From Acidiflorens sp963847715 (GTDB lineage: Bacteria > Acidobacteriota > Terriglobia > Terriglobales > Acidobacteriaceae), in assembly GCA_963847715.1 (NCBI GenBank), contig CAWKAZ010000012.1, forward strand, positions 1 to 64,000: a stretch of 64,000 nucleotides of DNA, given 5' to 3'. A program made the position numbers and the translations under genes. The notes beneath the pieces were generated by a model that worked only from the letters and a program-made list of their open reading frames with translations, searched no databases and was not told the DNA's origin. How positions within the stretch are numbered: position 1 is the stretch's first letter; each line of letters opens with the position of its first letter. Below are positions 33,597-43,354 of this stretch, one piece after another.

Positions 33597-35348
33597 CTAC
33601 CGTCCCACCGTGCACATTCCGGGATTTGAAGAGTATCGTTCCGTATCCAGGCTGAATTGCTGTACCGAACTCACTGGCCCTCGCGGATAGTAGGCTAGGG
33701 TCCTCTTGCCATCCTCAACATTGATTGTCAGCCGAACCTGCTTAGAAGGATCGCCTAAATCGAAGGACCAGTTGGCCAGCTCTTGCCCATCTCGCAGTCC
33801 CGCCTTAAACGCTTCGCTTCCTGGTTTGACACCGAACACTATTTTGTCGTCGTTTCTGGTGGACTCACGGTCGAATCCAAGATCGAACTTCCAACTGGCT
33901 TCCACGTGGCTCTGAACACAGGTTCCAAGCGCTGTCTCTGGAACGCGAATGCTGCCTCCGTGCTCGACATATCGTCGGAGCTGCTTCCTGGAAGCGCGAT
34001 GGATGTAGGGCGAAGCTGCGCCGAAAACTCGCTTGTTGTCGAGCGCCATCGGCTGGCCGTGGTGACGACGCTCGTACGCCGTGTTCTGGGCGAACAAGTC
34101 GAACATGAGGTTGTCCAGCGACGATCTGTTGTTGCTTTCATGGCGAATCGTTGCGTCCAGCCAAGCCGCCAAGACGGCACCACGCCTGTAATCAAGCTGG
34201 CTCAAAACTGATTGATCTGCGGAATGGAGTCGTATGAATTCCTGAAGCGAGATCCCCGTTCCCTCGTTCACTTCATAGACGCGTAGCCTTTCGTTGATCG
34301 CCGCAACGTATTCGGGAAACGACATCAGTCCAGCGCGGAAAAGTATCACGTCCTGGTAGTACGTAGTGAATCCCTCAAAGAACCACGAGATGGGATAGTC
34401 CGATCCGGGCGGATGCCCAATCTTAAACGGATTCCACGCATGGAATGACTCGTGTGCGATTTCCCCGAGTCGCCGGCCTGTGAGCGGGTCCAAACGTGAA
34501 AGATGAATCATGTAAGAATTGGTGAGTGCCGTACCCCCATTACTGCCGTGGTCCTGATCAAATGGAGTAAGCGTCACCAGAAAGTAGGGGAAGTCGTTGT
34601 CATGCCAGAAGGTGCGCTCGAATTCCACGATCTTGCGCACCTGCTTGACCCACTCATCATCGGTAAAGCTCCACTTGCCCCGGATCGCAAAGTTCAGAGC
34701 ATTTCCTGAGATCATCGTGTGGTAGACGCGGTAATCCCCACCAGCAAGAAGGGAGTTCACTGCCTCGTGCCATCTGCCGTGAAATGACTGGCAACGATCA
34801 TCGGTCCCAAAGGAGGTCGCCAAAGACCACGCCGGGGGAAGCTTCTGCCAGTCGAACTGAACATCAACCATTTGGAAATCGCCCATCTCCGGATACACCA
34901 GCGCGGTTGTACCAACGATGTGGAAGTAGTCCGGTGACAGATCAGCCCGAAACCTGGTGCCGCTGTTCAGAGGTCCGTTCCAGTCTTTTACGAGCACGTA
35001 TGAAAGACGAACCAAGGTATTGGGCGGGAACCGCAACTCTTTTTCGGAGGACGATTTCGTGTCGCTGAGCTTCGTGTCTGAAGACAGAACCTTCAGTTCC
35101 GCAATCGAATTCTCTGCGTGCTTTTGGCCAGCCCACTCCGAGGGCAGTTCGAGTTTGACCTCACCGCTTGACCCTCCTGCAAACTCGATGGTCACACGAA
35201 ACGACAATTTGTCCCCGGCAACGAGGGGCTCAAACGTATATTTCAGAGTGTTGTACGTCGGGGAATTGGGAAAGTTGCATTGACCGAATAGTGCGGTTTC
35301 GCACACCATGAGTAAGAGCACGCCCATGCAGTAGTTGCTGCACATCAT
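33597..35348 (-). CDS. M61-family (glycyl aminopeptidase-like) secreted metallopeptidase
   Basis: 583 residues. Signal peptide 1-22. The zinc site HESFHAWN at 299-306 has His299, Glu300 and His303, with the third ligand Glu325 in WFFEGFTTYYQD. The N-terminal beta-rich domain of M61 precedes it, and a PDZ-like stretch (FGVKPGSEAFKAGLRDGQEL) follows near 525. It should be periplasmic. The specificity of this group is poorly known. Confidence 0.88.
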   Translation of the reverse strand: MMCSNYCMGVLLLMVCETALFGQCNFPNSPTYNTLKYTFEPLVAGDKLSFRVTIEFAGGSSGEVKLELPSEWAGQKHAENSIAELKVLSSDTKLSDTKSSSEKELRFPPNTLVRLSYVLVKDWNGPLNSGTRFRADLSPDYFHIVGTTALVYPEMGDFQMVDVQFDWQKLPPAWSLATSFGTDDRCQSFHGRWHEAVNSLLAGGDYRVYHTMISGNALNFAIRGKWSFTDDEWVKQVRKIVEFERTFWHDNDFPYFLVTLTPFDQDHGSNGGTALTNSYMIHLSRLDPLTGRRLGEIAHESFHAWNPFKIGHPPGSDYPISWFFEGFTTYYQDVILFRAGLMSFPEYVAAINERLRVYEVNEGTGISLQEFIRLHSADQSVLSQLDYRRGAVLAAWLDATIRHESNNRSSLDNLMFDLFAQNTAYERRHHGQPMALDNKRVFGAASPYIHRASRKQLRRYVEHGGSIRVPETALGTCVQSHVEASWKFDLGFDRESTRNDDKIVFGVKPGSEAFKAGLRDGQELANWSFDLGDPSKQVRLTINVEDGKRTLAYYPRGPVSSVQQFSLDTERYSSNPGMCTVGR

Positions 35349-35419
35349 GATCTAGTGGCCCTATCTTGAACGCTTCCAAGCAGGAATACTTGCAACCAAT
35401 TCTGTTAAAACCAGTGACG

Positions 35420-37627
35420 CTACCCCACTTCGACCAATCCATAACTGAGCGCCCATCGCGACCGCATCTCTCTTAACGCGCGCTCGATCTCTTCTTTCGA
35501 AATTTCGGAATTCGGGCCGGAGATTACAAACGCTGCCTCGCGTTTGGCGGCTTCGAGGAGTTGGCGATCGCGGATGATGTTGGCCACACGGAAGCTGGGG
35601 ATGCCGGCTTGTTTCGTTCCGAAAAATTCGCCGGGACCACGGAGTTCGAGGTCGAGTTCGGCGATCTGGAAGCCGTCGTTCGAGCGCACCATCACGTCGA
35701 GGCGACGTTCGCCTTCTTCAGAAACTTTCCCACCGTGCATGAGCACACAGTAGGACTTCGCCGCGCCGCGTCCGATTCGTCCCCGTAACTGATGGAGCTG
35801 GGCGAGGCCGAAGCGGTCGGCGTGCTCGATCACCATCACCGTGGCGTTTGGGACGTCGACACCGACTTCTATCACTGTGGTCGCCACGAGAATTTCAAGC
35901 TTCCCTTGCTGGAACTCGCGCATGACTTGCTCTTTTTCGTCGGCGTCGAGGCGGCCGTGTAGCAGACCGACATGTAGGCTGGGGAAAATCTTGTCGCGCA
36001 GCTGGCGGTGCATCTGCTGGGCGGCTTTCAGTTCCCGTTCTTCATTTTCTTCAATCACGGGATAGACGACGTAGGCCTGGTGTCCGGCGGCGATCTGCTT
36101 GCCGACGAAGTCCCAGACTTCTGGGGCGCGCTCGTCGGGAACGGAGCGGGTAACTACGGGCGTGCGCCCGGGCGGTAGCTCATCGAGGACGGAGACATCG
36201 AGGTCGCCGTAGAGAGTCAGGGCCAGGGTGCGCGGGATGGGCGTGGCGGTCATTACCAGGACGTCGGGTTCAGCTTCGGGGTCGGTGGTCACCGACCTTC
36301 GCTCGGAGGCGGGCGAGGGCGCCCGCCCTACACGCACTTCATCTGATTTCTTCATCAGCTTGAGGCGCTGCATTACGCCGAAGCGGTGTTGTTCGTCGAC
36401 CACTACCAGGCCGAGACTTTCGAATTCGACTCGGTCCTGAATCAGGGCGTGGGTGCCGATGATCAGTTGGGCGTTGCCTTGGGCGATGTGGCGGCGGATG
36501 TCGCGTTTGCGGTCCTGTTCAAGTGAGCCGGTGAGGAGCACGATTTTGTATCCGGCGGGTTCGAGGATCTGGCGCGCGGAGAAGTAATGTTGCTGCGCCA
36601 GGATTTCCGTGGGCGCCATGAGCGCAACCTGGTATCCGTTTTCGATGGCGATGATGGCGGCCTGAAAGGCAACGATCGTTTTGCCCGATCCGACGTCTCC
36701 CTGCAGCAGTCGCCGCATGGGATTCGGTGCCTGCATGTCGGTGGCGATCTCTTTCAGGACGCGTTTCTGAGCGGCGGTCGGATGGAACGGCAATATCTTC
36801 TTAATCGCCTCGCGTGCGCCCGCGTTGAGCTGAAAGGCGACTCCGGTTTGAGCCTTCTGCTCGCGGCGCTTGAGTTCGAGCCCGAGCTCGATGAAGAAGA
36901 GCTCATCGAAGATCATCCTGATGTGAGCGGGAGTGCGTGACGATTGCAGGTCGTTAAAACTTTCTCCCGCGTCGGGCCAGTGAATCTTCCAGAGCGCTTC
37001 GCGGGGTGACACGAGGCTGAGGTGATTACGGACAGCCGCGGGAATGGGATCGGGTAGATTGGGATTCAGATTCTCGAGCGTCCAACGAATAATGCGCCGG
37101 AACCAGCGCGGGGTGAGTTTGCCCTGGCCAGTCGATTCATAGATAGGGACGATGCGTCCGATTTCAAGCGAGGCGGCAGCTTTTTTCTCAGCTTCGTCTG
37201 CGCCGCCTTCTTCGTTAATGTCGCCAAGCACCTCGAACTGCGGCTGCATGATCTGCAGGTTCCCGTCGCGGTCGGCTTCGACTTTGCCGTAAAGGGCAAG
37301 CATCTGACCGGGCTGGAAGCGGTCCTGAAGATAGGTGGCGTTGAACCACAGGCATCTCAGTTTGCTGCGGCCCTGTCCGACCGTGAGTTGGAAGATGGGC
37401 ATGCGACGGGTGCGGAACAATCCCGAGTTGCGGACCTCGGCAATTACCGTGGCCATTTCTCCGGCACGCAATTCGGCGACCGAGCGGGGGTTCAGGCGGT
37501 CTTCGTAGCGGAAGGGAAGGTAGTGGAGGAGGTCATCGACGGTTGCTAAACCCTTGGCGGCCAGCACCTCGGCCAGCCGCGGGCCGATGCCTTTTACATA
37601 CTGCACTGGAGTGGACGGTTCCAGCAT
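35420..37627 (-). CDS. recG: ATP-dependent DNA helicase RecG with a palindrome-encoded insert
   Basis: 735 residues. The N-terminal wedge/OB domain opens with VQYVKGIGPRLAEVL, followed by Walker A GDVGSGKT, DEQHRFG and MTATPIPRTL. It remodels stalled forks and Holliday junctions. Between the QRL helix and MTATPIPR there are about 20 more residues than in E. coli RecG; this stretch (36271-36345) holds two palindromes, in frame. The C-terminal domain is otherwise normal. Confidence 0.95.
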   Translation of the reverse strand: MLEPSTPVQYVKGIGPRLAEVLAAKGLATVDDLLHYLPFRYEDRLNPRSVAELRAGEMATVIAEVRNSGLFRTRRMPIFQLTVGQGRSKLRCLWFNATYLQDRFQPGQMLALYGKVEADRDGNLQIMQPQFEVLGDINEEGGADEAEKKAAASLEIGRIVPIYESTGQGKLTPRWFRRIIRWTLENLNPNLPDPIPAAVRNHLSLVSPREALWKIHWPDAGESFNDLQSSRTPAHIRMIFDELFFIELGLELKRREQKAQTGVAFQLNAGAREAIKKILPFHPTAAQKRVLKEIATDMQAPNPMRRLLQGDVGSGKTIVAFQAAIIAIENGYQVALMAPTEILAQQHYFSARQILEPAGYKIVLLTGSLEQDRKRDIRRHIAQGNAQLIIGTHALIQDRVEFESLGLVVVDEQHRFGVMQRLKLMKKSDEVRVGRAPSPASERRSVTTDPEAEPDVLVMTATPIPRTLALTLYGDLDVSVLDELPPGRTPVVTRSVPDERAPEVWDFVGKQIAAGHQAYVVYPVIEENEERELKAAQQMHRQLRDKIFPSLHVGLLHGRLDADEKEQVMREFQQGKLEILVATTVIEVGVDVPNATVMVIEHADRFGLAQLHQLRGRIGRGAAKSYCVLMHGGKVSEEGERRLDVMVRSNDGFQIAELDLELRGPGEFFGTKQAGIPSFRVANIIRDRQLLEAAKREAAFVISGPNSEISKEEIERALREMRSRWALSYGLVEVG
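36281..36330. repeat. Palindromic insert inside recG
   Basis: GGTCGGTGGTCACCGACC (36281-36298) and GGCGGGCGAGGGCGCCCGCC (36308-36327). The second recurs between genes at 18400. Confidence 0.75.
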
Positions 37628-37707
37628 CTTAAGCGATGTTAGCAGGAGCCGATACCGGGTTGGGGGCAGGCTCCGAGGCTGCAGAACTTCAAGATGGCGG
37701 AATCAGG

Positions 37708-37896
37708 ATGAAGAATTTTCTCGATGCGCTCGTGGCTGTGCTCGTCGGCAACGCGATTTACTACCTGCTCATGCCGCACCTGCCGTCGGTCGCGCGGCAC
37801 GGGCTGTTTAAGGAAGACTGGGGCCTGCTGGTGGATTTCGGGATCTGCACGGTCATCTTTGTGGCGGTGAAATACGTTAGGCGGCAGGAGCAGTGA
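37708..37896 (+). CDS. Small membrane protein, 62 residues
   Basis: ATG 37708 after a TCAGG site. Two hydrophobic segments (about 5-20 and 38-53) separated by a short polar loop; a basic C-terminus. No family recognised; small two-span proteins beside recG or hisC are not a known pair. Confidence 0.6.
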   Translation: MKNFLDALVAVLVGNAIYYLLMPHLPSVARHGLFKEDWGLLVDFGICTVIFVAVKYVRRQEQ

Positions 37897-37911
37897 TGGA
37901 GGCGGGCCGAT

Positions 37912-37933
37912 ACGAGGCAAGCCTCGTCTCTAC
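37912..37933. repeat. GAGACG-type palindrome (REP family A), short copy
   Basis: ACGAGGCAAGCCTCGT plus CTCTAC, between the small membrane gene and hisC. Confidence 0.65.
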
Positions 37934-37950
37934 GGTAGACTCATTGCGTC

Positions 37951-39024
37951 ATGTTGAAGCCGCGCGCATCGATTACCGGGCTACCTCCGTACCAATCGCC
38001 GATCGTGAGCCGCGATGGGCTGAGTCTCGACCTCAATGAGAGCATGGCCGGATGCTCGCCTCGCGTACTGGCGCGGCTGCGCTCGCTATCCGCGGCGGAT
38101 TTATCGCTTTATCCCGAACGCGAATTGGGTGAACGCCAGGTCGCGGAGTTCTTCCGCCTTCCCCCAGAGCAAGTTTTGCTCACGAATGGAATGGACGAGG
38201 CACTCTCGCTGTTGTTTTCGGCCTATCTCGGCCCGGGCGAGGAACTGCTATTTGCAGACCCGACATTTGTCATGTATCCCGTGCTGGGTGCGGCGATGGG
38301 AGCGACGGTGGTGCGGGTGCGGTCGGGAGAAGACCTCGCGCTCCCAGTGGAGGGTTTGCTGGCGCGCATCTCGCCGCAAACGCGGGTCATTGCCATCGCC
38401 AATCCCAACAATCCCACTGGACTCGTGGCTCCTCGCGCCGATCTGTTGCGGATTGTTGAAGCGGCGCCGGATGCGGCGGTGCTGATCGATGAAGCCTACT
38501 TCGAATTTTGCGGCGGGGCGCTGACCTGCAGGACACTGCTCCCGGATTTGGCCGCCCACCCGAACCTGTTTGTCGGCCGTACGTTGTCCAAGGCCTACGG
38601 GCTAGCAGGAATGCGCCTCGGAGTGCTGACTGGAGCGGCGGAACAGATCGAGTATCTCCGGCGGCTTAGCCTGCCCTTTAACGTGAACAGCGTAGCGATG
38701 GCTTGTCTCGAGGTGGCGCTAGGGGACCGGTCGTTCGTCAGCGAGCACGCGGCTCAGGTAAAACGTGGCCGCGAGCAACTGGAGCGATTGTTCGCGGAGC
38801 TGGGGCTGCGTTTCTGGCCGAGTCAGACCAACTTCGTCCTGGTCAGGATCGGCGAATCGGTTAAGGCATTTTTCGAAGCAATGCGACGGCGTGGAATCCT
38901 CGTCCGCGATTCATCGGGAAATCCAGGCTGCGAAGGATGCGTTCGGATCACGGTGGGAACACCGGCGCAGATGGACGGAGTATTGACGTCGGTTCGCGAG
39001 GCGATGGCGGAAGTCCGTACGTAA
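37951..39024 (+). CDS. hisC: Histidinol-phosphate aminotransferase-like PLP enzyme
   Basis: 357 residues, fold type I. DLNES near the N-terminus, ANPNNPTG, DEAYFEF and the PLP Lys in TLSKAYGLAGMRLG are as in HisC, which transaminates imidazole-acetol phosphate. No other his gene is near, so a broader aminotransferase role is possible. Confidence 0.88.
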   Translation: MLKPRASITGLPPYQSPIVSRDGLSLDLNESMAGCSPRVLARLRSLSAADLSLYPERELGERQVAEFFRLPPEQVLLTNGMDEALSLLFSAYLGPGEELLFADPTFVMYPVLGAAMGATVVRVRSGEDLALPVEGLLARISPQTRVIAIANPNNPTGLVAPRADLLRIVEAAPDAAVLIDEAYFEFCGGALTCRTLLPDLAAHPNLFVGRTLSKAYGLAGMRLGVLTGAAEQIEYLRRLSLPFNVNSVAMACLEVALGDRSFVSEHAAQVKRGREQLERLFAELGLRFWPSQTNFVLVRIGESVKAFFEAMRRRGILVRDSSGNPGCEGCVRITVGTPAQMDGVLTSVREAMAEVRT

Positions 39025-39089
39025 TGCTGGCGTTGTCGTGAGAGAGCTGGTGAGTGCAACCGGCGCACTACGTCTGGCAACATATCCGC

Positions 39090-39419
39090 ATGACGACGAT
39101 TGTGCTTCTGACCATCTCGAATATCTTCATGACGATTGCCTGGTATGGCCACCTGAAGTATCGTCAGGCTCCGCTTTTCAAGGTCATTGTCATCAGCTGG
39201 TTGATTGCTTTTCTGGAGTATTGCTTTCAGGTTCCGGCCAACCGGATTGGCTCGTATGAGTTCACGGCCGCTCAACTAAAGACGATCCAGGAGGTCATTA
39301 CCCTGACGGTTTTTTCAGTGTTCTCGGTCCTATACTTGAAAGAGCCGCTGAAGTGGAACTATCTGGTCGGATTTGTGATGATCATCGCGGCGGTTGCGGT
39401 AATCTTCAAGAAGTGGTGA
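39090..39419 (+). CDS. DUF486 (DMT-superfamily) membrane protein
   Basis: 109 residues from ATG 39090, where the conserved opening of the family starts (ISNIFMTIAWYGHLK). Four membrane spans and the VPANRIGS and LYLKEPLKWNY motifs. Half-size member of the drug/metabolite transporter superfamily, presumably working as a dimer; substrate unknown. Confidence 0.88.
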   Translation: MTTIVLLTISNIFMTIAWYGHLKYRQAPLFKVIVISWLIAFLEYCFQVPANRIGSYEFTAAQLKTIQEVITLTVFSVFSVLYLKEPLKWNYLVGFVMIIAAVAVIFKKW

Positions 39420-39492
39420 GGCGGTAGAGCTCTCGCCCGGGGCCACCCGTTACCGAAGGGAGGGGGTAACTCCTTCCATTCGAACCTCTTCG

Positions 39493-39522
39493 TTGACAAG
39501 GGCTCGGGCGCTGGGCTATCCT
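39493..39522 (+). promoter_or_regulatory. Promoter of the rplM-rpsI operon
   Basis: TTGACA (39493-39498) and TATCCT (39517-39522), spacer 18. A leader of about 135 bases follows before rplM, long enough for ribosomal-protein autoregulation, though I see no defined fold. Confidence 0.6.
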
Positions 39523-39666
39523 AAATGTCTTTGGAAGTCCTGCGGCTGCCCGCCGGGAACACCTAGCGCGCGTTCTGCGTGGATAGATCGTGATTACATA
39601 ATCAGGATCAGGGCACTCAGCAGTCTTCGTTATTATTGCGTTCTTTAATTTTCCGGGAGATTTCCG

Positions 39667-40098
39667 ATGTCAACCTATTTCCCCAAAGAAGGGGATATTA
39701 CGCGTAAGTGGTTTGTGGTGGATGCGAGCGGGCTTGTGCTCGGACGCCTGGCGTCGCGCGTAGCACGCATTTTAATGGGCAAAGAGAGCCCTAAGTACAC
39801 GCCGTTTATCGATGTCGGCGATCACGTGGTCATCATCAACGCCGAGAAGGTCAAGATTACCGGCGCGAAGACCGATCAGAAGGTTTATCACCATTACACG
39901 GGCTATCCCGGTGGCATTCGCGGCGAAGAAATGAAGAAGCGGCTGGTACGCAAGCCAGAGCTGATCATTGAAGATGCGGTATCGCGCATGCTGCCGAAGA
40001 ACAAGCTCGGCAAGCAGATGTTCACGAAATTGAAAGTGTATCGAGGCGACAAGCATCCGCACGAGGCGCAGAAGCCCGAAGTGAAGGTGTTTGCGTAG
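39667..40098 (+). CDS. rplM: 50S ribosomal protein L13
   Basis: 143 residues. WFVVDASGLVLGRLASRVA and GYPGGIRGEEMKKRL are diagnostic. First gene of the rplM-rpsI pair. Confidence 0.97.
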   Translation: MSTYFPKEGDITRKWFVVDASGLVLGRLASRVARILMGKESPKYTPFIDVGDHVVIINAEKVKITGAKTDQKVYHHYTGYPGGIRGEEMKKRLVRKPELIIEDAVSRMLPKNKLGKQMFTKLKVYRGDKHPHEAQKPEVKVFA

Positions 40099-40110
40099 AA
40101 GAGGCTCGTG

Positions 40111-40225
40111 GCTGTTAGCTCTTAGCTTTTAGTTCGTGGAGGCTAAGGCAGCATTGATGAAATTATCTTTGAAAGGTTAGGCACGTTGGTTTAGCTAACG
40201 GCTAAACGCTAAGTGCTAAAGGCTG
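40111..40225. repeat. Two-armed heptamer array between rplM and rpsI
   Basis: Left arm 40111-40138: GCTGTTA, GCTCTTA, GCTTTTA, GTTCGTG. Right arm 40191-40225: TTAGCTA, ACGGCTA, AACGCTA, AGTGCTA, AAGGCTG. The arms are inverse, and the right one ends next to the rpsI start. Confidence 0.8.
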
Positions 40226-40227
40226 AA

Positions 40228-40623
40228 ATGGCTGAATTAGTTCAATACTATGGAACGGGTCGCCGCAAGACGGCGATCGCGCGCGTTTTTCTTCGTCCGG
40301 GCAGCGGCGAATTCAAGGTCAACGGCAAGGCGTTCGATGAGTACTTTGTGACGCCCTCGCAGCGCATCGCGGCGAAGCGGCCGCTGGTGTCGACTGATAC
40401 CGGGGCCACCTTCAATGTGCTGGCGAACGTATGCGGCGGTGGAGTCGCAGGGCAGGCCGATGCCGTCCGCCTGGGCATTACGCGCGCCTTGATGCTTTTC
40501 AATGCAGAACTGCGCAAGCAACTGAAGGCCGAGGGCATGGTTACACGTGATCCTCGCGCGAAAGAGCGCAAGAAGTACGGACAGAAGGGCGCACGCAAGC
40601 GCTTCCAGTTCTCGAAGAGATAG
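40228..40623 (+). CDS. rpsI: 30S ribosomal protein S9
   Basis: 131 residues from ATG 40228. YYGTGRRKTAIARVFLRPG and the C-terminal KKYGQKGARKRFQFSKR, whose last Lys-Arg reaches the P-site tRNA. Start chosen to exclude the repeat array. Confidence 0.97.
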   Translation: MAELVQYYGTGRRKTAIARVFLRPGSGEFKVNGKAFDEYFVTPSQRIAAKRPLVSTDTGATFNVLANVCGGGVAGQADAVRLGITRALMLFNAELRKQLKAEGMVTRDPRAKERKKYGQKGARKRFQFSKR

Positions 40624-40625
40624 TC

Positions 40626-40680
40626 GATGGTCGTCAGTCACTGGTCGTTTGCGAACGACTAGCGACCAACGACGAGCGAC
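40626..40680. repeat. Heptamer hairpin behind rpsI
   Basis: GATGGTC, GTCAGTC, ACTGGTC, then GTTTGC as turn, then GAACGAC, TAGCGAC, CAACGAC, GAGCGAC. The centre GTCGTT-TGC-GAACGAC is a tight hairpin. Confidence 0.8.
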
Positions 40681-40787
40681 TGGTTTTAGGAGTTAAATTC
40701 ATCCCCCCACCTCCCCGAGATGGGGTGGACGGGAATGGCAATCCGGGGCCTGTGAGTGTCCGGATGCAGACCAACTTAGGAGGTTGA

Positions 40788-41711
40788 TTGGCAAACATTA
40801 CGATGAAGGAGTTGCTCGAAGCGGGCGTTCACTTCGGGCACCAGACGAAACGGTGGAACCCGAAGATGAAGGAGTATATCTTCGGCGAACGCAACGGTAT
40901 TTACATTATCGATCTGCAGAAGACGCTGAAGATGTTTAAGGAAGCGTCGAAATTTGTGCAGGACCTGGCCGCCGACGGGAGAATTATCCTGTTCGTGGGC
41001 ACCAAGCGCCAGGCGCAGGACGCGATTGCCGAAGAGGCGCAGCGCTGCTCGATGTTCTACGTAAACCAGCGCTGGCTGGGCGGACTGCTGACCAACTGGG
41101 TCACCGTGCAGAAATCCGTAAAGCGGCTCAAGGAACTCGACGAAATGGCCACCGATGGCCGCTATGATCTGCTTCCCAAGAAGGAAGTGATCAAGCTCGA
41201 GCGTGAGCGCAAGCATCTCCAGGCCAACCTGGCGGGCATCAAGAACATGACGCGCTTGCCGGATGCGATCTTCGTCATTGATTCGAACAAAGAACAGATT
41301 GCGGTGCGCGAATCGCGCAAGCTGGGTATTCCGGTAGTCGCTGTCGTCGATACGAACTGCGATCCGAGCGAAGTGGATTACGTAATTCCCGGCAACGACG
41401 ACGCACTGCGGGCGATCCGGCTGTTTACTTCGAAGATTTCGGAGTCGATTGCCGAGGGCGTGCACGCGCGCGACGACAAGCAGATGGCTGACATCCAGGC
41501 CGTGGCTGCTGAGCCTGAACCACTTGTTGCCGATCCCGCTGCTGCCGAGGTCTTTGCCGAAGCCCCAGCGGATGGTGCTGTTCCGGTTGCCGCAGTCGAA
41601 GGCGGCGAAGAGATTCGCATGGAAGATGTGCTGGGCAAAGGCACACGCAAGCGTCCTACAGCAGCGACCGAAGACGTCGACGAGCTCCAGGCGGAGACGC
41701 GCCGCTTCTAA
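40788..41711 (+). CDS. rpsB: 30S ribosomal protein S2 with long acidic tail
   Basis: 307 residues from a TTG start four bases after GGAGG. Core MKELLEAGVHFGHQTKRWNPKM, RWLGGLLTNW and PDAIFVID are standard. The last 60 or so residues are Ala/Pro/Glu/Val-rich, beyond the usual 240-250; such tails occur in several phyla. Followed by tsf. Confidence 0.96.
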   Translation: MANITMKELLEAGVHFGHQTKRWNPKMKEYIFGERNGIYIIDLQKTLKMFKEASKFVQDLAADGRIILFVGTKRQAQDAIAEEAQRCSMFYVNQRWLGGLLTNWVTVQKSVKRLKELDEMATDGRYDLLPKKEVIKLERERKHLQANLAGIKNMTRLPDAIFVIDSNKEQIAVRESRKLGIPVVAVVDTNCDPSEVDYVIPGNDDALRAIRLFTSKISESIAEGVHARDDKQMADIQAVAAEPEPLVADPAAAEVFAEAPADGAVPVAAVEGGEEIRMEDVLGKGTRKRPTAATEDVDELQAETRRF

Positions 41712-41713
41712 TA

Positions 41714-41834
41714 CTCAGGTTTCAAGGTTTCAAGGTTGCAAAGTTTCAGGGTTGCAACCTTGAATGGTCCTCACGATTAGCCCCCCGACTGACCCTCCTT
41801 GAAACGCTGAAACCTTGAAACTTTGAAACCTGAG
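41714..41834. repeat. Inverted-repeat array of GTTTCA units between rpsB and tsf
   Basis: Left arm from 41714 (CTCAGGTTTCAAGGTTTC...), right arm 41797-41834, inverse with a few mismatches. Two bases separate it from the rpsB stop. Confidence 0.85.
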
Positions 41835-41846
41835 GTTCTTATTCTA

Positions 41847-42524
<678 letters not shown>

Positions 42525-42539
42525 GCAGCCGATTATTCA

Positions 42540-42565
42540 GGGGCGCTTCGGCGCCCCTTTTGATT
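42540..42565 (+). terminator. UUCG-loop terminator behind tsf
   Basis: GGGGCGC-TTCG-GCGCCCC (42540-42557) then TTTTGATTT. A textbook rho-independent terminator closing the ribosomal operon. Confidence 0.88.
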
Positions 42566-42601
42566 TATCCTTGATTGCAGACAATTGGCGTTGCTGCCGG
42601 T

Positions 42602-42632
42602 CGTCATCCTGAGCGAAGCGAAGGACCTGCTC
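42602..42632. repeat. HPERSEG-type dispersed repeat
   Basis: CGTCATCCTGAGCGAAGCGA then AGGACCTGC. This element is very frequent in acidobacterial genomes (recollection) and has a diverged partner at 61809-61836 on the - strand. It lies just before the pyrH start. Confidence 0.7.
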
Positions 42633-42637
42633 TTTCC

Positions 42638-43354
42638 ATGCCGACTCCAATCTTCAAACGCATCCTGCTGAAAATCTCCGGCGAAGCCCTTGCCGCCACT
42701 CAGGGTTTCGGAGTGGACACCAAACGCATTCACGAAGTCGCGGCGGAACTGGCAGACGTACACAGTCTGGGCATCCAGATGGCGATTGTCGTGGGTGGCG
42801 GGAATTTCTTTCGTGGAGTTGCTGACCAGGCCAAGGACATGGACCGCGTGTCCGCCGACCACATGGGGATGCTGGCCACAGTTATCAACGCCCTGGCCTT
42901 GCAGGACGCACTCGAGAAGCAGAGTGTCTACACCCGCGTGCAAACGGCGATTGAGATGAACCAGGTGGCCGAGCCCTTTATCCGCCGTCGCGCGATTCGT
43001 CACCTGGAAAAAGGACGCGTCGTCATCTTCGCCGGGGGTACCGGTAATCCTTATTTTTCGACGGATACGGCGGCGTCACTGAGGGCGATGGAGATCAAGG
43101 CGGATGCAATCCTGAAGGCGACCAAGGTCGATGGGATCTATGATGCCGATCCGGTGAAGGTTAAGGACGCCAAGAAATTTGAGACTCTCACCTACATGGA
43201 TGTCCTGCGCCAGGGTCTGAAGGTCATGGACTCGACAGCGATTTCGTTGTGCAAGGACAACAATCTACCCATCATCGTCTTCAACCTGAATCAGCACGGA
43301 AACATTCGGCGCGTCGTGCTGGGCGAAAAAATTGGGTCGCTCGTCAGCGCGTAG
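42638..43354 (+). CDS. pyrH: UMP kinase
   Basis: 238 residues from ATG 42638. KRILLKISGEALA, VGGGNFFRG, RRAIRHLEKGRVVIFAGGTGNPYFSTDTAA and KVDGIYDADPVK define bacterial hexameric PyrH. Makes UDP. Separate from tsf by a terminator and a repeat, so a promoter must lie within about 70 bases. Confidence 0.96.
   Translation: MPTPIFKRILLKISGEALAATQGFGVDTKRIHEVAAELADVHSLGIQMAIVVGGGNFFRGVADQAKDMDRVSADHMGMLATVINALALQDALEKQSVYTRVQTAIEMNQVAEPFIRRRAIRHLEKGRVVIFAGGTGNPYFSTDTAASLRAMEIKADAILKATKVDGIYDADPVKVKDAKKFETLTYMDVLRQGLKVMDSTAISLCKDNNLPIIVFNLNQHGNIRRVVLGEKIGSLVSA

Noticed and set aside
39523..39666. Structured L13 autoregulatory leader
   Set aside because: The leader is long enough, but I could not draw a fold matching any known L13 leader.
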